Below are positions 44,518 through 53,150 of a stretch of DNA of 64,000 nt, one piece after another (the first letter of the stretch is position 1; the number at the start of each line of letters is the position of its first letter). The position numbers and the translations under genes are program-made. Origin of the DNA: CAIKMD01 sp963702925 (GTDB taxonomy: Bacteria; Pseudomonadota; Alphaproteobacteria; ATCC43930; CGMCC-115725); the NCBI GenBank assembly GCA_963702925.1, contig OY969771.1:4526001-4590000 (forward strand). Reading direction: 5' to 3'. The notes beneath the pieces are model-generated. The model saw only the letters and a list, made by a program, of their open reading frames with translations, was not told the DNA's origin and did no database searches.

Positions 44518-45456
44518 TTATCGATCTAGCGACATCCCGCGTTCAATCCAGGCGAGGCCTTCCTGGCCATAGATAAATCCGTTCACGAAAGGCACGGAAG
44601 CGGTCAATGCCTTCAGTCCAACGGACGCATCATCCGGCGCGCATTTTTTTTCCAGCACGTCGCGATACAGGCGCGCCACTCGCACCATGTCGATGTCTTG
44701 GGGCGAAAGACGGAAATGGCTTACACCCATTTTCTGCAGCCGTTCCAGCTTGTCGAGGAGCACGACGTAACCGTGCGACATTGTTTGCGTGCCGTTGACG
44801 GTCAGGATCGGCTGCCCATCGATCGTGTCGGCGGACAACCCGTCTGCATCGAGGCCGCAAACAAACTGACAGCTATCTTTATTGAGGCCATAGGCGCGCG
44901 CATGGTAGCAGCGCATCGCGACGGAAAGCGGCTGGCGACCGAAAACCATAACTTCGGTTTCAACGGCCTTGGCCCCCCCGGCGATAACGCCGATGGCGCC
45001 AGCGGGCATTTCAACCGGCAAGACAATGCGCTTGGCGTTGTTCCGAATCAGAAAATCGCGCGTTCCTTCATTGAATACATTGATGAAGGGGCCGATGACA
45101 TGTGGCCTTCCCTGCAAAGCCTGAAGACAAGCAACGTCATTGGCTTCGATCAGAAATCCGGACTCGATGCTTGCTTTGACGGCATCTATTTCACGCGCGG
45201 ACGTGATGAGCGCGAGGGTTGACAGCACGACTTCCTTGCCCGCGGCTTTAAGCCTATCCAGGACAACGGGAAGAAAATCTTCAAAGAACGGCTCCCGTTT
45301 TGAACAAACGACTTCGCCGAGATAAACGCAATCGACGGCCGCCTCGTCGGCGATGCGGAAATAAAAATCACGGCGTTTTTCGGCGGGCCAATGAAAAAAG
45401 AGCGGTCCAAGAGTCAGGCGGATTGCTGATGCTTTTTTTGCCGTCCTTTTTTTCAT
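44518..45456 (-). CDS. ubiV: O2-independent ubiquinone hydroxylation protein UbiV (U32 family)
   Basis: UbiV (312 aa) pairs with UbiU and uses a 4Fe-4S cluster and prephenate-derived hydroxyl donation to hydroxylate ubiquinone precursors without oxygen. The cysteine pattern of the family is present: a Cys near the start (YLGEVVCSKRE) and AMRCYHARAYG...DSCQFVCG with C-x12-C-x3-C. Its start overlaps the ubiU stop by 4 bases. It is the last gene of the ubiTUV operon. Confidence 0.93.
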   Translation of the reverse strand: MKKRTAKKASAIRLTLGPLFFHWPAEKRRDFYFRIADEAAVDCVYLGEVVCSKREPFFEDFLPVVLDRLKAAGKEVVLSTLALITSAREIDAVKASIESGFLIEANDVACLQALQGRPHVIGPFINVFNEGTRDFLIRNNAKRIVLPVEMPAGAIGVIAGGAKAVETEVMVFGRQPLSVAMRCYHARAYGLNKDSCQFVCGLDADGLSADTIDGQPILTVNGTQTMSHGYVVLLDKLERLQKMGVSHFRLSPQDIDMVRVARLYRDVLEKKCAPDDASVGLKALTASVPFVNGFIYGQEGLAWIERGMSLDR

Positions 45457-46448
45457 CGCCAGCCCTTCTTGTAGGCACCGAATGTTTCGCGACCGCCTTC
45501 GGCCACGTTTTTTAGGTCGTTGGGCGCTGCGCGGGTTGCGCCTCTCGCCAAATCATCAAGAGCCTTGCGAAACGTGCCGACGACCTCGGCGACATAGGCA
45601 CGGCTGCGTTGGCGGCCTTCGATCTTCAGCGCCGTGACCCCTGCCGCTTTAAGTTGCGGTAGGATATCGATGGCATTCAAGCCGATTGGCTCTTCGAACA
45701 GATAGGAGGCGCGGCCCTGCGTCACATAACGCCCCTTGCATGGCGTGGGGTAGGCAGCGGGCTCGTTCCTGGCAAACTGATTCAGCGTCACATTGCCGAG
45801 GCAGGACTTCATGCAAGCCCCGTCCTCCTTGTAGACGACGTGGCTCGCGGGCGCGCAGACGCCTTCGCTGGTCGGGGAAAGACCCGTCATATAGGACGAA
45901 AGAAAGCAGCGGCCTTCCGACATCGGCCCGACGCTGCCGAAGGCGAAGACTTCGGTTTCAATCCCCGTCTGTCGAACCAGCGATGCGACATCTTCTATCG
46001 ACAAAACGCGCGGTAAAACCACGCGTTTGACATCGAAATGGTCGCGATAAAACATGATCGACAAAGAATTGGCGGCAGACGCTTGCACGGACAGATGCCG
46101 CCGCAGCGACGAATGGTGGCGTGTCGCGTAATCGAGAACGCCGATATCCGCCAGAATGATCGCATCGGCTTTGGCGGCGGCGGCCTTGTCGACAGCCTCA
46201 TGCCAGGGCTTCTCATCACCTGCGCGCGGAAATGTATTGATGGCGATCAGAACCTTCCGTCCGCGCTCATGGGCATAGGCGACGCTCTCGACCATCTCCT
46301 CCATATCAAAATTAAGGCCGGGGTAATTGCGGGCGTTGGTACAATCGCGAAAGCCGCAATAAACAGTATCGGCTCCGGCATCGATCGCCGCACGCAAAGA
46401 TGCCGGTGTTCCAGCAGGACAAACGAGTTCGAGATAAGACGAGGTCAC
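45453..46448 (-). CDS. ubiU: O2-independent ubiquinone hydroxylation protein UbiU (U32 family)
   Basis: UbiU (331 aa) starts at GTG 46448, which overlaps the ubiT stop as GTGA, so a longer upstream frame is rejected. The N-terminus ELVCPAGTPASLRAAIDAGA is typical of U32 proteins. Cluster cysteines lie in GRCFLSSY, EGVCAPAS, ACMKSCLGN and YPTPCKGRY. It forms a heterodimer with UbiV. The operon order T-U-V with overlaps is conserved in facultative proteobacteria. Confidence 0.93.
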   Translation of the reverse strand: MTSSYLELVCPAGTPASLRAAIDAGADTVYCGFRDCTNARNYPGLNFDMEEMVESVAYAHERGRKVLIAINTFPRAGDEKPWHEAVDKAAAAKADAIILADIGVLDYATRHHSSLRRHLSVQASAANSLSIMFYRDHFDVKRVVLPRVLSIEDVASLVRQTGIETEVFAFGSVGPMSEGRCFLSSYMTGLSPTSEGVCAPASHVVYKEDGACMKSCLGNVTLNQFARNEPAAYPTPCKGRYVTQGRASYLFEEPIGLNAIDILPQLKAAGVTALKIEGRQRSRAYVAEVVGTFRKALDDLARGATRAAPNDLKNVAEGGRETFGAYKKGWR

Positions 46449-47110
46449 GAGGCGATTGCTTCCATTCGCTTTTGACGGACCTCGAATTTGGCAAGACGCG
46501 TTTTCAAAGCCTGCACCTCCGCGCGGAGCCTGTCGCATTCACGCTCGTTATCTTGCGCAATTGCCGAGGACGGATGACGTTCCTCATAAATATCCGCAAG
46601 GCGGTGTTTTATCCGCTCGGCAGTTCTATCCATGGCCATGATGGCTCTCCGCGCCGGTTTGGCGAAAGGCCCGCATAGTCCGGTTATGTCGTCTAGAAGG
46701 TCTATTTCCTCGCGGTCGAGCGTGTTTCGCAAACCGACGACGACGGCGGTGTCTCCGGTTATTTCGAGGTCGCGCGAGAAAAACAACATGTCGCTGTCGA
46801 GGCGGCCTTCAAGCAAATTGAGCAGGACGCCCAGCGTCCCCTTAACGCAGGCCTGGCTGGGATGGTCTTTCGGATCCGTTACGGACAGCAACGTCGGGCC
46901 TTGCCCAAACTTCAGGGTAAACTGATGCGGCAGGTCTGACGGCTCGATCCGGATGACAGCCTTATCCAGGCGCGCAAGATTTTGGAACAAGCCGGGATGA
47001 CGGCGGCGCATCCTTCGCATCAGGACGTCGAGCACGCTTTGCAACAATCCCGCGGGAATAATTCTCATCGCCGCCCTGGCCAAGGGAACAGGAAGATTTT
47101 CGTGCTTCAT
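46445..47110 (-). CDS. ubiT: UbiT, SCP2-domain lipid carrier for anaerobic ubiquinone synthesis
   Basis: This 221-residue SCP2-fold protein is thought to carry ubiquinone intermediates to UbiUV. Landmarks are LKFGQGPTLLSV (SCP2 strand), SQACVKGTLGVLLNLLEG, the SDMLFFSRDLEITGDTA segment and a charged C-terminal coiled coil (NERECDRLRAEVQALKTRL). ATG 47110 is preferred because the longer frame crosses the FNR-type box. It is first in the operon. Confidence 0.9.
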   Translation of the reverse strand: MKHENLPVPLARAAMRIIPAGLLQSVLDVLMRRMRRRHPGLFQNLARLDKAVIRIEPSDLPHQFTLKFGQGPTLLSVTDPKDHPSQACVKGTLGVLLNLLEGRLDSDMLFFSRDLEITGDTAVVVGLRNTLDREEIDLLDDITGLCGPFAKPARRAIMAMDRTAERIKHRLADIYEERHPSSAIAQDNERECDRLRAEVQALKTRLAKFEVRQKRMEAIAS

Positions 47111-47444
47111 TCGGGGATGATCCTGCTCGTGCACGCCAATTAGACAATGGAACACAGGGGCAGAATCTCCGAAGCAGCCAAAGAGCCTTTGATCTGAATC
47201 AAATGAGCCGCCATTTTTGGCCGCACCGCCCGACAAGGTCAGAATTTTCACGCAGCTTCGGGCCTATGACGCACTTAAACGTGGCAGCAAAGCCGCTTTC
47301 CTTCCTCACGGCGCCGTGGCGGCGACGCTCCTCGATAGCGTGGCGATGGCAGCAATTCTATTGACACATATCGTGAATTCCTGCGCTTTTGCTTGCGCAA
47401 GCGACGCGGTTTTCTTGGGCACATTCAAAAGAGGAGGCAAAGCG
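47111..47444. other. Divergent intergenic region ubiT / exported protein
   Basis: This 334-base spacer holds the FNR-type box at 47189-47202. The rest shows no gene; an upstream in-frame extension of the plus-strand gene (from 47217) lacks a ribosome site and is rejected. Confidence 0.4.
47189..47202. promoter_or_regulatory. FNR/FixK-type box upstream of ubiTUV
   Basis: TTGATCTGAATCAA matches the consensus TTGAT-N4-ATCAA exactly, and the symmetry extends one base further (TTTGAT/ATCAAA). It lies 79 bases upstream of the ubiT start, a plausible activator position (around -40). It would switch on oxygen-independent ubiquinone synthesis at low oxygen. It also lies 242 bases before the divergent gene at 47445. 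Confidence 0.85.
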
Positions 47445-47822
47445 ATGAAGTGGTTGGCAACAACGGTTGCAGCTTTATTGATAGTATTTGCCGGAGCTGA
47501 CGCGGCAAAGGCCGCGGGCGCCTACGAAGTAGCGATCGTACCTCCCGCCACGGGCGACATTTCCCCCGGCGTTTTTCGGATCAACGTCGCCACCGGGCAG
47601 GTCATGACCGTCTGGGGCACCGCCAAAACGTTTTCCACGACCGTGGATTCCGCCCCACTGCCGCCAGGCGACTACCATCTCTATGTGATCGAATCGCTCG
47701 ACGGAAAAGGGGTTTGGAACATGGATAGGTTCGATGCCCAATCGGGCCGGACTTGGTCGCTTAGCGGCGGCGGCGACGCCCCTTTCACTTGGACCGAAGT
47801 GACAACACCGCCAACGCCGTGA
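47445..47822 (+). CDS. Small exported protein, function unknown
   Basis: This 125-residue protein begins MKWLATTVAALLIVFAGADAAKA, a good Sec signal, after GAGGAGG. The mature part (YEVAIVPPATGDISPGVFRINVATGQV) looks like a short beta-sandwich, with Trp in VWGTA. It may be co-regulated with ubiTUV by the shared upstream region. Its stop is 19 bases before the left attachment repeat of the integrative element. Confidence 0.7.
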   Translation: MKWLATTVAALLIVFAGADAAKAAGAYEVAIVPPATGDISPGVFRINVATGQVMTVWGTAKTFSTTVDSAPLPPGDYHLYVIESLDGKGVWNMDRFDAQSGRTWSLSGGGDAPFTWTEVTTPPTP

Positions 47823-47841
47823 ACGGCCCCTCGTCAGGGAT

Positions 47842-47887
47842 ACTGGCGTCCCCAAGGGGATTCGAACCCCTGTTACCGCCGTGAAAG
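47842..47887. repeat. Left attachment repeat (partial tRNA-Glu copy)
   Basis: The 46 bases match 60356-60401 exactly, starting ACTGGCGTCCCC and ending GCCGTGAAAG. It is the T-arm and acceptor 3' end of tRNA-Glu without the 5' half, so it is not a functional tRNA. It marks the element's left junction. Confidence 0.9.
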
Positions 47888-47969
47888 AGCTTTTAATCAG
47901 TCTGTTTTCGCCTATCCATATCTAAATAACCCAGCCATAATCATCGACTTCCTTAAACCAATGCTTACT

Positions 47970-48006
47970 CTTGTCCAATAGCATCTAACGGCATATATTG
48001 GACAAG
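47970..48006. promoter_or_regulatory. Candidate integrase arm-type sites, left end
   Basis: CTTGTCCAATA (47970-47980) and TATTGGACAAG (47996-48006) form a perfect 11-bp inverted repeat just before the integrase gene. Similar direct copies occur at the right end (60302-60323). Position at both ends suggests integrase or excisionase binding. Confidence 0.6.
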
Positions 48007-48032
48007 AATTTGACAGGAACGAGGTTATCGCC

Positions 48033-49319
48033 ATGGCAAGAACGGTGCGGGACGCCAATCTCGAGACACGCACTGCGCGAGCACGGCTCAAGGCCTCCGG
48101 CAAGCCCTATTATCGCGCGATCGATGCTGGCCTGCACCTGGGCTATCGCAAGGGCAAGACGGGTGGAAAATGGGTGGCGCGCCGCTATGTCGGAAATCAG
48201 AACTACAGACTTGAGACGATCGGCGCGGCGGACGACACGATCGATCCTGACGGCGCGGAGATTCTGAGCTTCGCACAGGCGCAAGCCAAAGCGCGTGAGT
48301 TGTTCGTTGCGAGGAAGCGAGAGGCCAATGGGCTCGCTGCCCATTCCGGTCCCTATACGGTCGAAGATTGCCTTACTGATTATCTCGAGTGGATGGACGG
48401 TAATCGTAAGTCGGCGCGCGATGCCCGTTACCGTGCAAACGCGTTTATCATTCCTAAGCTCGGGTCGAAAGAGTGCGTGAAGCTGACAACGAAGGACCTG
48501 CAGAGGTGGCTTGAGGAGATCGCTGCGGCGCCGGCGCGCGTCCGCACGAGAAAGGGCGACAAGCAACAATTCCGCGAATCTGGTGCTAATGCTGAAGGCA
48601 AGCGCCCCCGGCGCGCGACGGCGAACCGGACTCTGACCGTGTTTAAGGCCGCGCTCAATCGGGCCTGGCGCGATGGCAAGATCGCTGCCGATGACGCCTG
48701 GCGCCGTGTCGAACCATTTGAGGAAGCCGACGCCGCTCGTATCCGATATCTGACCGTCGAGGAAGCCAAGCGCCTCATCAATGCGTGCGATGCCGATTTT
48801 CGGCGTCTCGTGCAAGCGGCGCTCGCGACCGGGGCTCGATATGGGGAGCTCGCCGCCCTTACGGTAGGCGATTTCAACCCTGACAGCGATACACTGCACA
48901 TTCGGACCAGCAAAAGTGGCCGGGGGCGCCATGTGGTGTTGGCCGATGAGGGCGTGAAGTTCTTCGCAAGTCTTGCCACGGGGCGGCCGGTGGATGCGCC
49001 GCTGCTAACGAAGAGCGGCGCGGGTGTATGGCTCGCATCCCATCAATCACGACCAATGGCCGAGGCATGCAAGGGCGCGAGCATCAGGCCACCTGCAAAT
49101 TTTCATTGTCTGCGGCACACCTATGCGAGCCTTGCCATCATGAACGGTGCGCCGTTGCTGGTTGTAGCGAAGAATCTCGGCCACTCGGATACGCGCATGG
49201 TCGAAAGGCATTACGGGCACCTTGCTCCGAGCTTTATCGCCGATGCGATCAGGGCGGCGGCGCCAAAATTCGGATTTAAGGCCGAACGCAAGGTGACGCG
49301 GTTACGGGTACCGGCGTGA
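48033..49319 (+). CDS. Tyrosine-type site-specific integrase
   Basis: This 428-residue recombinase catalyses integration of the element into tRNA-Glu. The N-terminal arm-binding part (to about 110) is followed by a core-binding SAM-like domain (YTVEDCLTDYLEWMDGNRKS). Catalytic residues seen are Arg in ATGARYGELAAL, HxxR in HCLRHTYASL, His in LGHSDTRM and Tyr in ERHYGHL. It is located right inside the left junction. The next gene overlaps it by 4 bases (GTGA). Confidence 0.95.
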   Translation: MARTVRDANLETRTARARLKASGKPYYRAIDAGLHLGYRKGKTGGKWVARRYVGNQNYRLETIGAADDTIDPDGAEILSFAQAQAKARELFVARKREANGLAAHSGPYTVEDCLTDYLEWMDGNRKSARDARYRANAFIIPKLGSKECVKLTTKDLQRWLEEIAAAPARVRTRKGDKQQFRESGANAEGKRPRRATANRTLTVFKAALNRAWRDGKIAADDAWRRVEPFEEADAARIRYLTVEEAKRLINACDADFRRLVQAALATGARYGELAALTVGDFNPDSDTLHIRTSKSGRGRHVVLADEGVKFFASLATGRPVDAPLLTKSGAGVWLASHQSRPMAEACKGASIRPPANFHCLRHTYASLAIMNGAPLLVVAKNLGHSDTRMVERHYGHLAPSFIADAIRAAAPKFGFKAERKVTRLRVPA

Positions 49320-49903
49320 GCGAGCGAACGACAGCGCAGCCTAAGCCCTCGCCCGCATATCTCGGTGATTGGTTTTCGATTGTGATCGCTGTGCAGCTCG
49401 TCATGCAACGGCGGCAATGCGGTGAGTACGAGGCCGCAGTCGAGATCAGGCGCGCGCTTGAGGATGGCGCTCTTGCTCATCGATGCCTCCTCGCCAGTTC
49501 CAATGAACCAGCTCCGGTGTCGGCGCACTGGTGGCGGTTTGCGGAAATTTCGGATGAAGGTGGCGCCTTATTCATGGCCAATAGCGGCGGCTCAAGCGGT
49601 CCCATGATGGCGCGTTGGGTTGAAGTCTCTCGAAGCGATATAGATCGCTTGTGGCCTGATCAATCTAGTGGGGCGATCTATCGTAGTGGATTTCAGGGCC
49701 AGCCAACCTCAAAGCATCTTATCGAAGCGGAATTGCACCGACGGGGGGAATCGGGCGAAATATCTCAAACATTGGCGGCCGAATCTGAATATCTCGTGGG
49801 GTGGCTCAAGCAAACGTATCCGGCTGCGCCAACGCCCACGGCGAAGACGGTCAAAAACAACATCCGCGATCTCTATAAGAAACTTCGGCACGGCCTGAAA
49901 TAA
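49316..49903 (+). CDS. Element protein, function unknown
   Basis: This 195-residue protein is translationally coupled to the integrase (GTGA overlap). The C-terminal region LTAKTVKNNIRDLYKKLR-like (here TAKTVKNNIRDLYKKLRH) is helical and basic, suggesting DNA binding. The N-terminal half (GDWFSIVIAVQLVMQRRQC) is helical. Its coupling to the integrase hints at a role in recombination control, for example directionality. No family name is recognised. Confidence 0.65.
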   Translation: MSERTTAQPKPSPAYLGDWFSIVIAVQLVMQRRQCGEYEAAVEIRRALEDGALAHRCLLASSNEPAPVSAHWWRFAEISDEGGALFMANSGGSSGPMMARWVEVSRSDIDRLWPDQSSGAIYRSGFQGQPTSKHLIEAELHRRGESGEISQTLAAESEYLVGWLKQTYPAAPTPTAKTVKNNIRDLYKKLRHGLK

Positions 49904-49987
49904 AAATATCGGGCCTAATATCAGGCTGTTTTCCTAACGTGAGACATGTGCGATGTCTGCCCTCGAAAAATTTGGATGAGGCGAGAC

Positions 49988-50203
49988 ATGACCCAACGCG
50001 CTTATACGATCGATGAGTTCTGCCAGGCATATCGGATATGCAGAGCGAGCTTTTACAACCTCCTCAAGAAGGGCGACGGCCCGCGGGTGATGAAAGTCGG
50101 TTCCCGGAGGCTCGTTAGCGTCGAAGCCGCCGACGAGTGGCGGGCTAAGCTCGAAGATGCCGCGGCCGATCGAAGCGCGGAAGGCGTTTCCACCGCAGCC
50201 TGA
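49988..50203 (+). CDS. AlpA/excisionase-like helix-turn-helix protein
   Basis: This 71-residue protein has a MerR/AlpA-type winged helix: YTIDEFCQAYRICRASFYNLL, then a wing with GPRVMKVGSRRLVSVEAADEW. Such proteins are excisionases or activators of the integrase in phages and satellites. Start ATG 49988 follows GAGGCGAG; an in-frame ATG four codons earlier is possible. Its place between the integrase and helicase genes fits this role. Confidence 0.82.
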   Translation: MTQRAYTIDEFCQAYRICRASFYNLLKKGDGPRVMKVGSRRLVSVEAADEWRAKLEDAAADRSAEGVSTAA

Positions 50204-50217
50204 CGCTGGCGATCGCC

Positions 50218-50913
50218 ATGGCAAAACCCGGGACGCCAGCGCCAGCTCAAAGGCAACTGGCCGAGCAAGAGCCCGTCGCGATCTGGCTGCGCATCGACGC
50301 TGCCATTCGTGAGGTCGCGCGGCTGCAGCGCAAAATGCCAGCCGAGATTAAGGCGCACCTCGAGGCACTCGCCCCATCTGGAATGCTACTTATGCGCGTC
50401 AGCGACGGCGATTATCACCGCGAGCTGAGGGCGCAGGAGCTGACCCAATGCGAGCTTGACCTGGCCGGGGGCACCGGTCGCGTTCCTGTAATCCGTTTGA
50501 TGAAAGAAGAAGGCGGCGACGATGCGCTCCGCGGCGTGTGGCGCTTGAGCGGTCCACGTACGCTCGAGGTCAACGTGGCAAACCTAGCCTACTGGTGCAC
50601 GATCCGGCGTCGCGACGAATCGCGCCGCAAGAGCCGTAGCGGTCGCCCGAGGGAATTCAACTGGGATTTGATGGCAGTCGAGCTTCTGCGCTGGGTCTAT
50701 TGGTATGGCGACCCTCAGCCTCAGTCCGCCGTGGAATGGCATCTCGCCGAATGGTTCGAGAACACCTTCGGAAAGCAACCCGACGAGCGAGAGCTGCGCC
50801 GGCGCGTCGCCGTCGCGCTTGAGCGGATGAGGCAGCCAATAGAATCCGATACTTTCGGTCCGCAAGAACTTCCCCCCGATTCCCCCCGACGTTTTCGCGG
50901 GGCTACGCGATGA
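50218..50913 (+). CDS. Element protein, function unknown (replication region)
   Basis: This 231-residue protein has an N-terminal amphipathic helix (WLRIDAAIREVARLQRKMP) and a basic linker RRRDESRRKSRSGRPREF. The C-terminal part (DLMAVELLRWVYWYGDP, then RELRRRVAVAL) resembles a winged-helix or HTH found in alphaproteobacterial phage proteins. It lies 15 bases after the AlpA-like gene and before the helicase, so a role in replication control is possible. Confidence 0.6.
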   Translation: MAKPGTPAPAQRQLAEQEPVAIWLRIDAAIREVARLQRKMPAEIKAHLEALAPSGMLLMRVSDGDYHRELRAQELTQCELDLAGGTGRVPVIRLMKEEGGDDALRGVWRLSGPRTLEVNVANLAYWCTIRRRDESRRKSRSGRPREFNWDLMAVELLRWVYWYGDPQPQSAVEWHLAEWFENTFGKQPDERELRRRVAVALERMRQPIESDTFGPQELPPDSPRRFRGATR

Positions 50914-50946
50914 TGGCGCAATTGCAACATTCCGTCGCGGTAGGTT

Positions 50947-51267
50947 GTGGCACCGGGTCAGCGTCCTCCAAGGTTTCTGAGCAACACCTCGGTCCGGCCG
51001 CTCGGATATTGGGGCGACTGGTATTTCTATCTCGCGAGCGACGGCGAGCGCCGCGCGATCCATCGTGGCCGCCATACGCCGGAGAAAATCGCCGAACTCT
51101 TTTTGCTTTACCCCGAGGAACTGCTGGAGCTGTGGCCCGCGCAAGGCGTCTTGGCCGCGACCGCATGGGATGTGGTCGAAGCAGCGGCGGCGTTGATTGG
51201 GGCTTGCCGCGAGGTCGGCGAGATATGGCCTCCGGAAATCGGATTTTTGTTACCCAAATGGAACTGA
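50947..51267 (+). CDS. Small element protein, function unknown
   Basis: This 106-residue frame starts at a GTG with a poor ribosome site. It is aromatic-rich at the N-terminus (LGYWGDWYFYLASDGERR) and helical and acidic afterwards (PEKIAELFLLYPEELLELW). It sits directly upstream of the helicase. The sequence is protein-like, but start and function are uncertain. Confidence 0.5.
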   Translation: MAPGQRPPRFLSNTSVRPLGYWGDWYFYLASDGERRAIHRGRHTPEKIAELFLLYPEELLELWPAQGVLAATAWDVVEAAAALIGACREVGEIWPPEIGFLLPKWN

Positions 51268-51270
51268 CAA

Positions 51271-52836
51271 TTGTCAAAAACCGCGCGGGTCATGGTTGAA
51301 GAACACAAAAAGCCGGTCCGCCTCCGCATTGTTGAAGGTGACGAGGCTGACGCGCCCCGGCCACCCGACGGCGATGGGCCAACCGACCCGCGCGAGCCCG
51401 AGTTACGCCCGATCGAGTTTTCGGATGATGCGCTCGCTGTAGAGTTGTCCAGCGAACTTGGACCTGATTGGCGCTGCGATGAAGGAACCGACAGTTGGAG
51501 GACCTGGGATGGACAGCGCTTCAAGCTTCAGAAGGTAACGAAGGTCTATCACCGGTCGAGGCTGACATGCCGTGCGGCGGCGAATCGCTGCGACAACGCG
51601 CGCATCGCGCGTCAGATCTCTTCGAAGTCCGTCATGCACGCGGTCGTGAAGGTAACGGCGACGCACCCCAAGCACGCGACGCCGGTCGAGGCGTACGACC
51701 GCAACCCGTGGCTGCTCAATACGCCTGGCGGCATCGTCGATCTCCACACTGGCAAACTGTTGTCCCATGATCGCAATGCGATGATGACCCGAATGGCTGC
51801 GGCGGCGCCAACTTTTATAAACCAGTGCGGCGGCTGGAGCGCCGCGTCTTGTCCGGTCTTTTATGATTTCCTGCACGCTGCGACGGGCGGCGATCAGCAG
51901 CTGATGGGGTTTCTGCAGCGGATCGCGGGTTATTGCTTAACCGGCTCGATCGAAGAACATGCGATTTTCTTTCTTTATGGCCCGGGAGGAACGGGCAAGA
52001 CCGTGTTCCTCAATGTTCTACATGCCCTGATGGCCGACTACGCCACGAATGCTCCGATGGACATTTTCACGGTTGCAACCGGCGAGCGTCACCCGGCCGA
52101 ACTCGCGATGCTTCACGGCGCCCGCCTGGTGACGGCTAGCGAAACCGAAGAAGGGCGCCGTTGGGACGAGGCGAAGCTCAAAGCCATCACCGGTGGCGAC
52201 CCGATCACGGGGCGCTTCATGCGCGGTAATTTCTTTACATTCAAACCGACCTTCAAGCTTCTGATGGCGGGCAATCATCGCCCGCGCATGCGATCCGCCG
52301 ACGACGCGATGCGGCGGCGCTTTCATGTCATCCCATACCGGCATAAGCCTGCCTCACCGGACAAGACACTTTTCGAGAGGCTTAAGGCGGAATTCGGTGG
52401 GATCCTCGCATGGGCGGTCGCCGGCGAGTTGGAACGCAGAAAGATCGGCCTCGCGCCGCCGAGGGTGGTGGCGGCGGCGACGGATGAATATTTCGAGGCG
52501 GAAGATTCCTTGGCCCGCTGGGTAGCCGAACGCTGCACCGTTGAGCCTACAGCGACAGCACTCAGTCGCGACCTCTTCCGTGATTTCCGAAGCTGGGCGG
52601 CCCTAGTCGGCGAATTTATCGGCAGCGAACGCCAGTTCGTCCAGCGCCTTGAGCAACACGGATTTCAGAGATGGCGCCACCCCGTCAGCGGCGCGCGCGG
52701 ATTTAGGGGGATTGCACCGCTTATGTCTCAGGCCGAACTCGGGCTGGGCGGTGGAGGTGGTCGGGGTGTCATGCAGCACGCAGCGGGCGGCGAGGAAGAA
52801 TGGCGGCGCGATCCGGGGGATGATTTCGAACGATGA
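51271..52836 (+). CDS. P4/D5-type SF3 helicase (phage/plasmid primase-helicase family, no primase domain seen)
   Basis: This replication helicase has up to 521 residues. The D5_N-type region (RCDEGTDSWRTWDGQRF) leads to an SF3 helicase: Walker A YGPGGTGKTVFLNVL, Walker B/B' region ARLVTASETEEGRRW and sensor motif KLLMAGNHRPRM followed by an arginine finger region MRRRFHVIPY. TTG 51271 or ATG 51292 is the start. An N-terminal primase or TOPRIM domain is not visible. The final 47 residues (ARGFRGIAPL onward) lie in the first copy of the 455-bp duplication. Its ATGA stop overlaps a start of doubtful value. It probably drives replication of the excised element. Confidence 0.88.
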   Translation: MSKTARVMVEEHKKPVRLRIVEGDEADAPRPPDGDGPTDPREPELRPIEFSDDALAVELSSELGPDWRCDEGTDSWRTWDGQRFKLQKVTKVYHRSRLTCRAAANRCDNARIARQISSKSVMHAVVKVTATHPKHATPVEAYDRNPWLLNTPGGIVDLHTGKLLSHDRNAMMTRMAAAAPTFINQCGGWSAASCPVFYDFLHAATGGDQQLMGFLQRIAGYCLTGSIEEHAIFFLYGPGGTGKTVFLNVLHALMADYATNAPMDIFTVATGERHPAELAMLHGARLVTASETEEGRRWDEAKLKAITGGDPITGRFMRGNFFTFKPTFKLLMAGNHRPRMRSADDAMRRRFHVIPYRHKPASPDKTLFERLKAEFGGILAWAVAGELERRKIGLAPPRVVAAATDEYFEAEDSLARWVAERCTVEPTATALSRDLFRDFRSWAALVGEFIGSERQFVQRLEQHGFQRWRHPVSGARGFRGIAPLMSQAELGLGGGGGRGVMQHAAGGEEEWRRDPGDDFER

Positions 52837-53150
52837 GCAACCAAGGAATAACGATACCTGACACTTCTGACGGGTCATCAGGTTTAGACCTGTATTGCGC
52901 GTACGCGCGCCTACGACAGCCCTTAACCGGGCGATCTGTCGGAAGTGTCAGATTCGGTTCGTGCGTTCGAGCTGGCCAGGTCAAAAACCAATTAAATATT
53001 GGGTGTTTAATGCGTTTCCGCGCCGGTCGGCCTGGCGTCCCATCTTGGCGCACGTCGTGTTCCGAAGCCGAGGCGCCCATTGATGGAAGGGGCACCCTCG
53101 GCTGTGCGATGCCTCACGCAGGCAGGAGGCATCCCGCGACCGGCGGTGCG
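52696..53150. repeat. 455-bp tandem duplication, copy 1
   Basis: Position x matches x+455 base for base from 52693 through 53150. Copy 1 begins inside the helicase 3' end and contains the cloverleaf-like palindromic block and a GATGCCTC/GAGGCATC hairpin (53108-53133). The two copies appear identical, so the event is recent or an assembly artefact. Confidence 0.95.
52858..52951 (+). other. Cloverleaf-like palindromic block (candidate replication origin or structured RNA), copy 1
   Basis: An outer perfect 10-bp stem, CTGACACTTC (52858-52867) with GAAGTGTCAG (52942-52951), encloses three smaller palindromes: CAGGT-TTAG-ACCTG (52879-52892), GCGCGTACGCGC (52897-52908) and GCCC-TTAACC-GGGC (52919-52932). 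This density of nested symmetry directly after an SF3 helicase gene suggests an origin (as in P4-like elements) or a four-way-junction RNA. Confidence 0.6.

Noticed and set aside
47842..47887. A second tRNA-Glu gene
   Set aside because: Only the T arm and 3' acceptor strand are present; the 5' half and anticodon arm are missing, so it is the att repeat.
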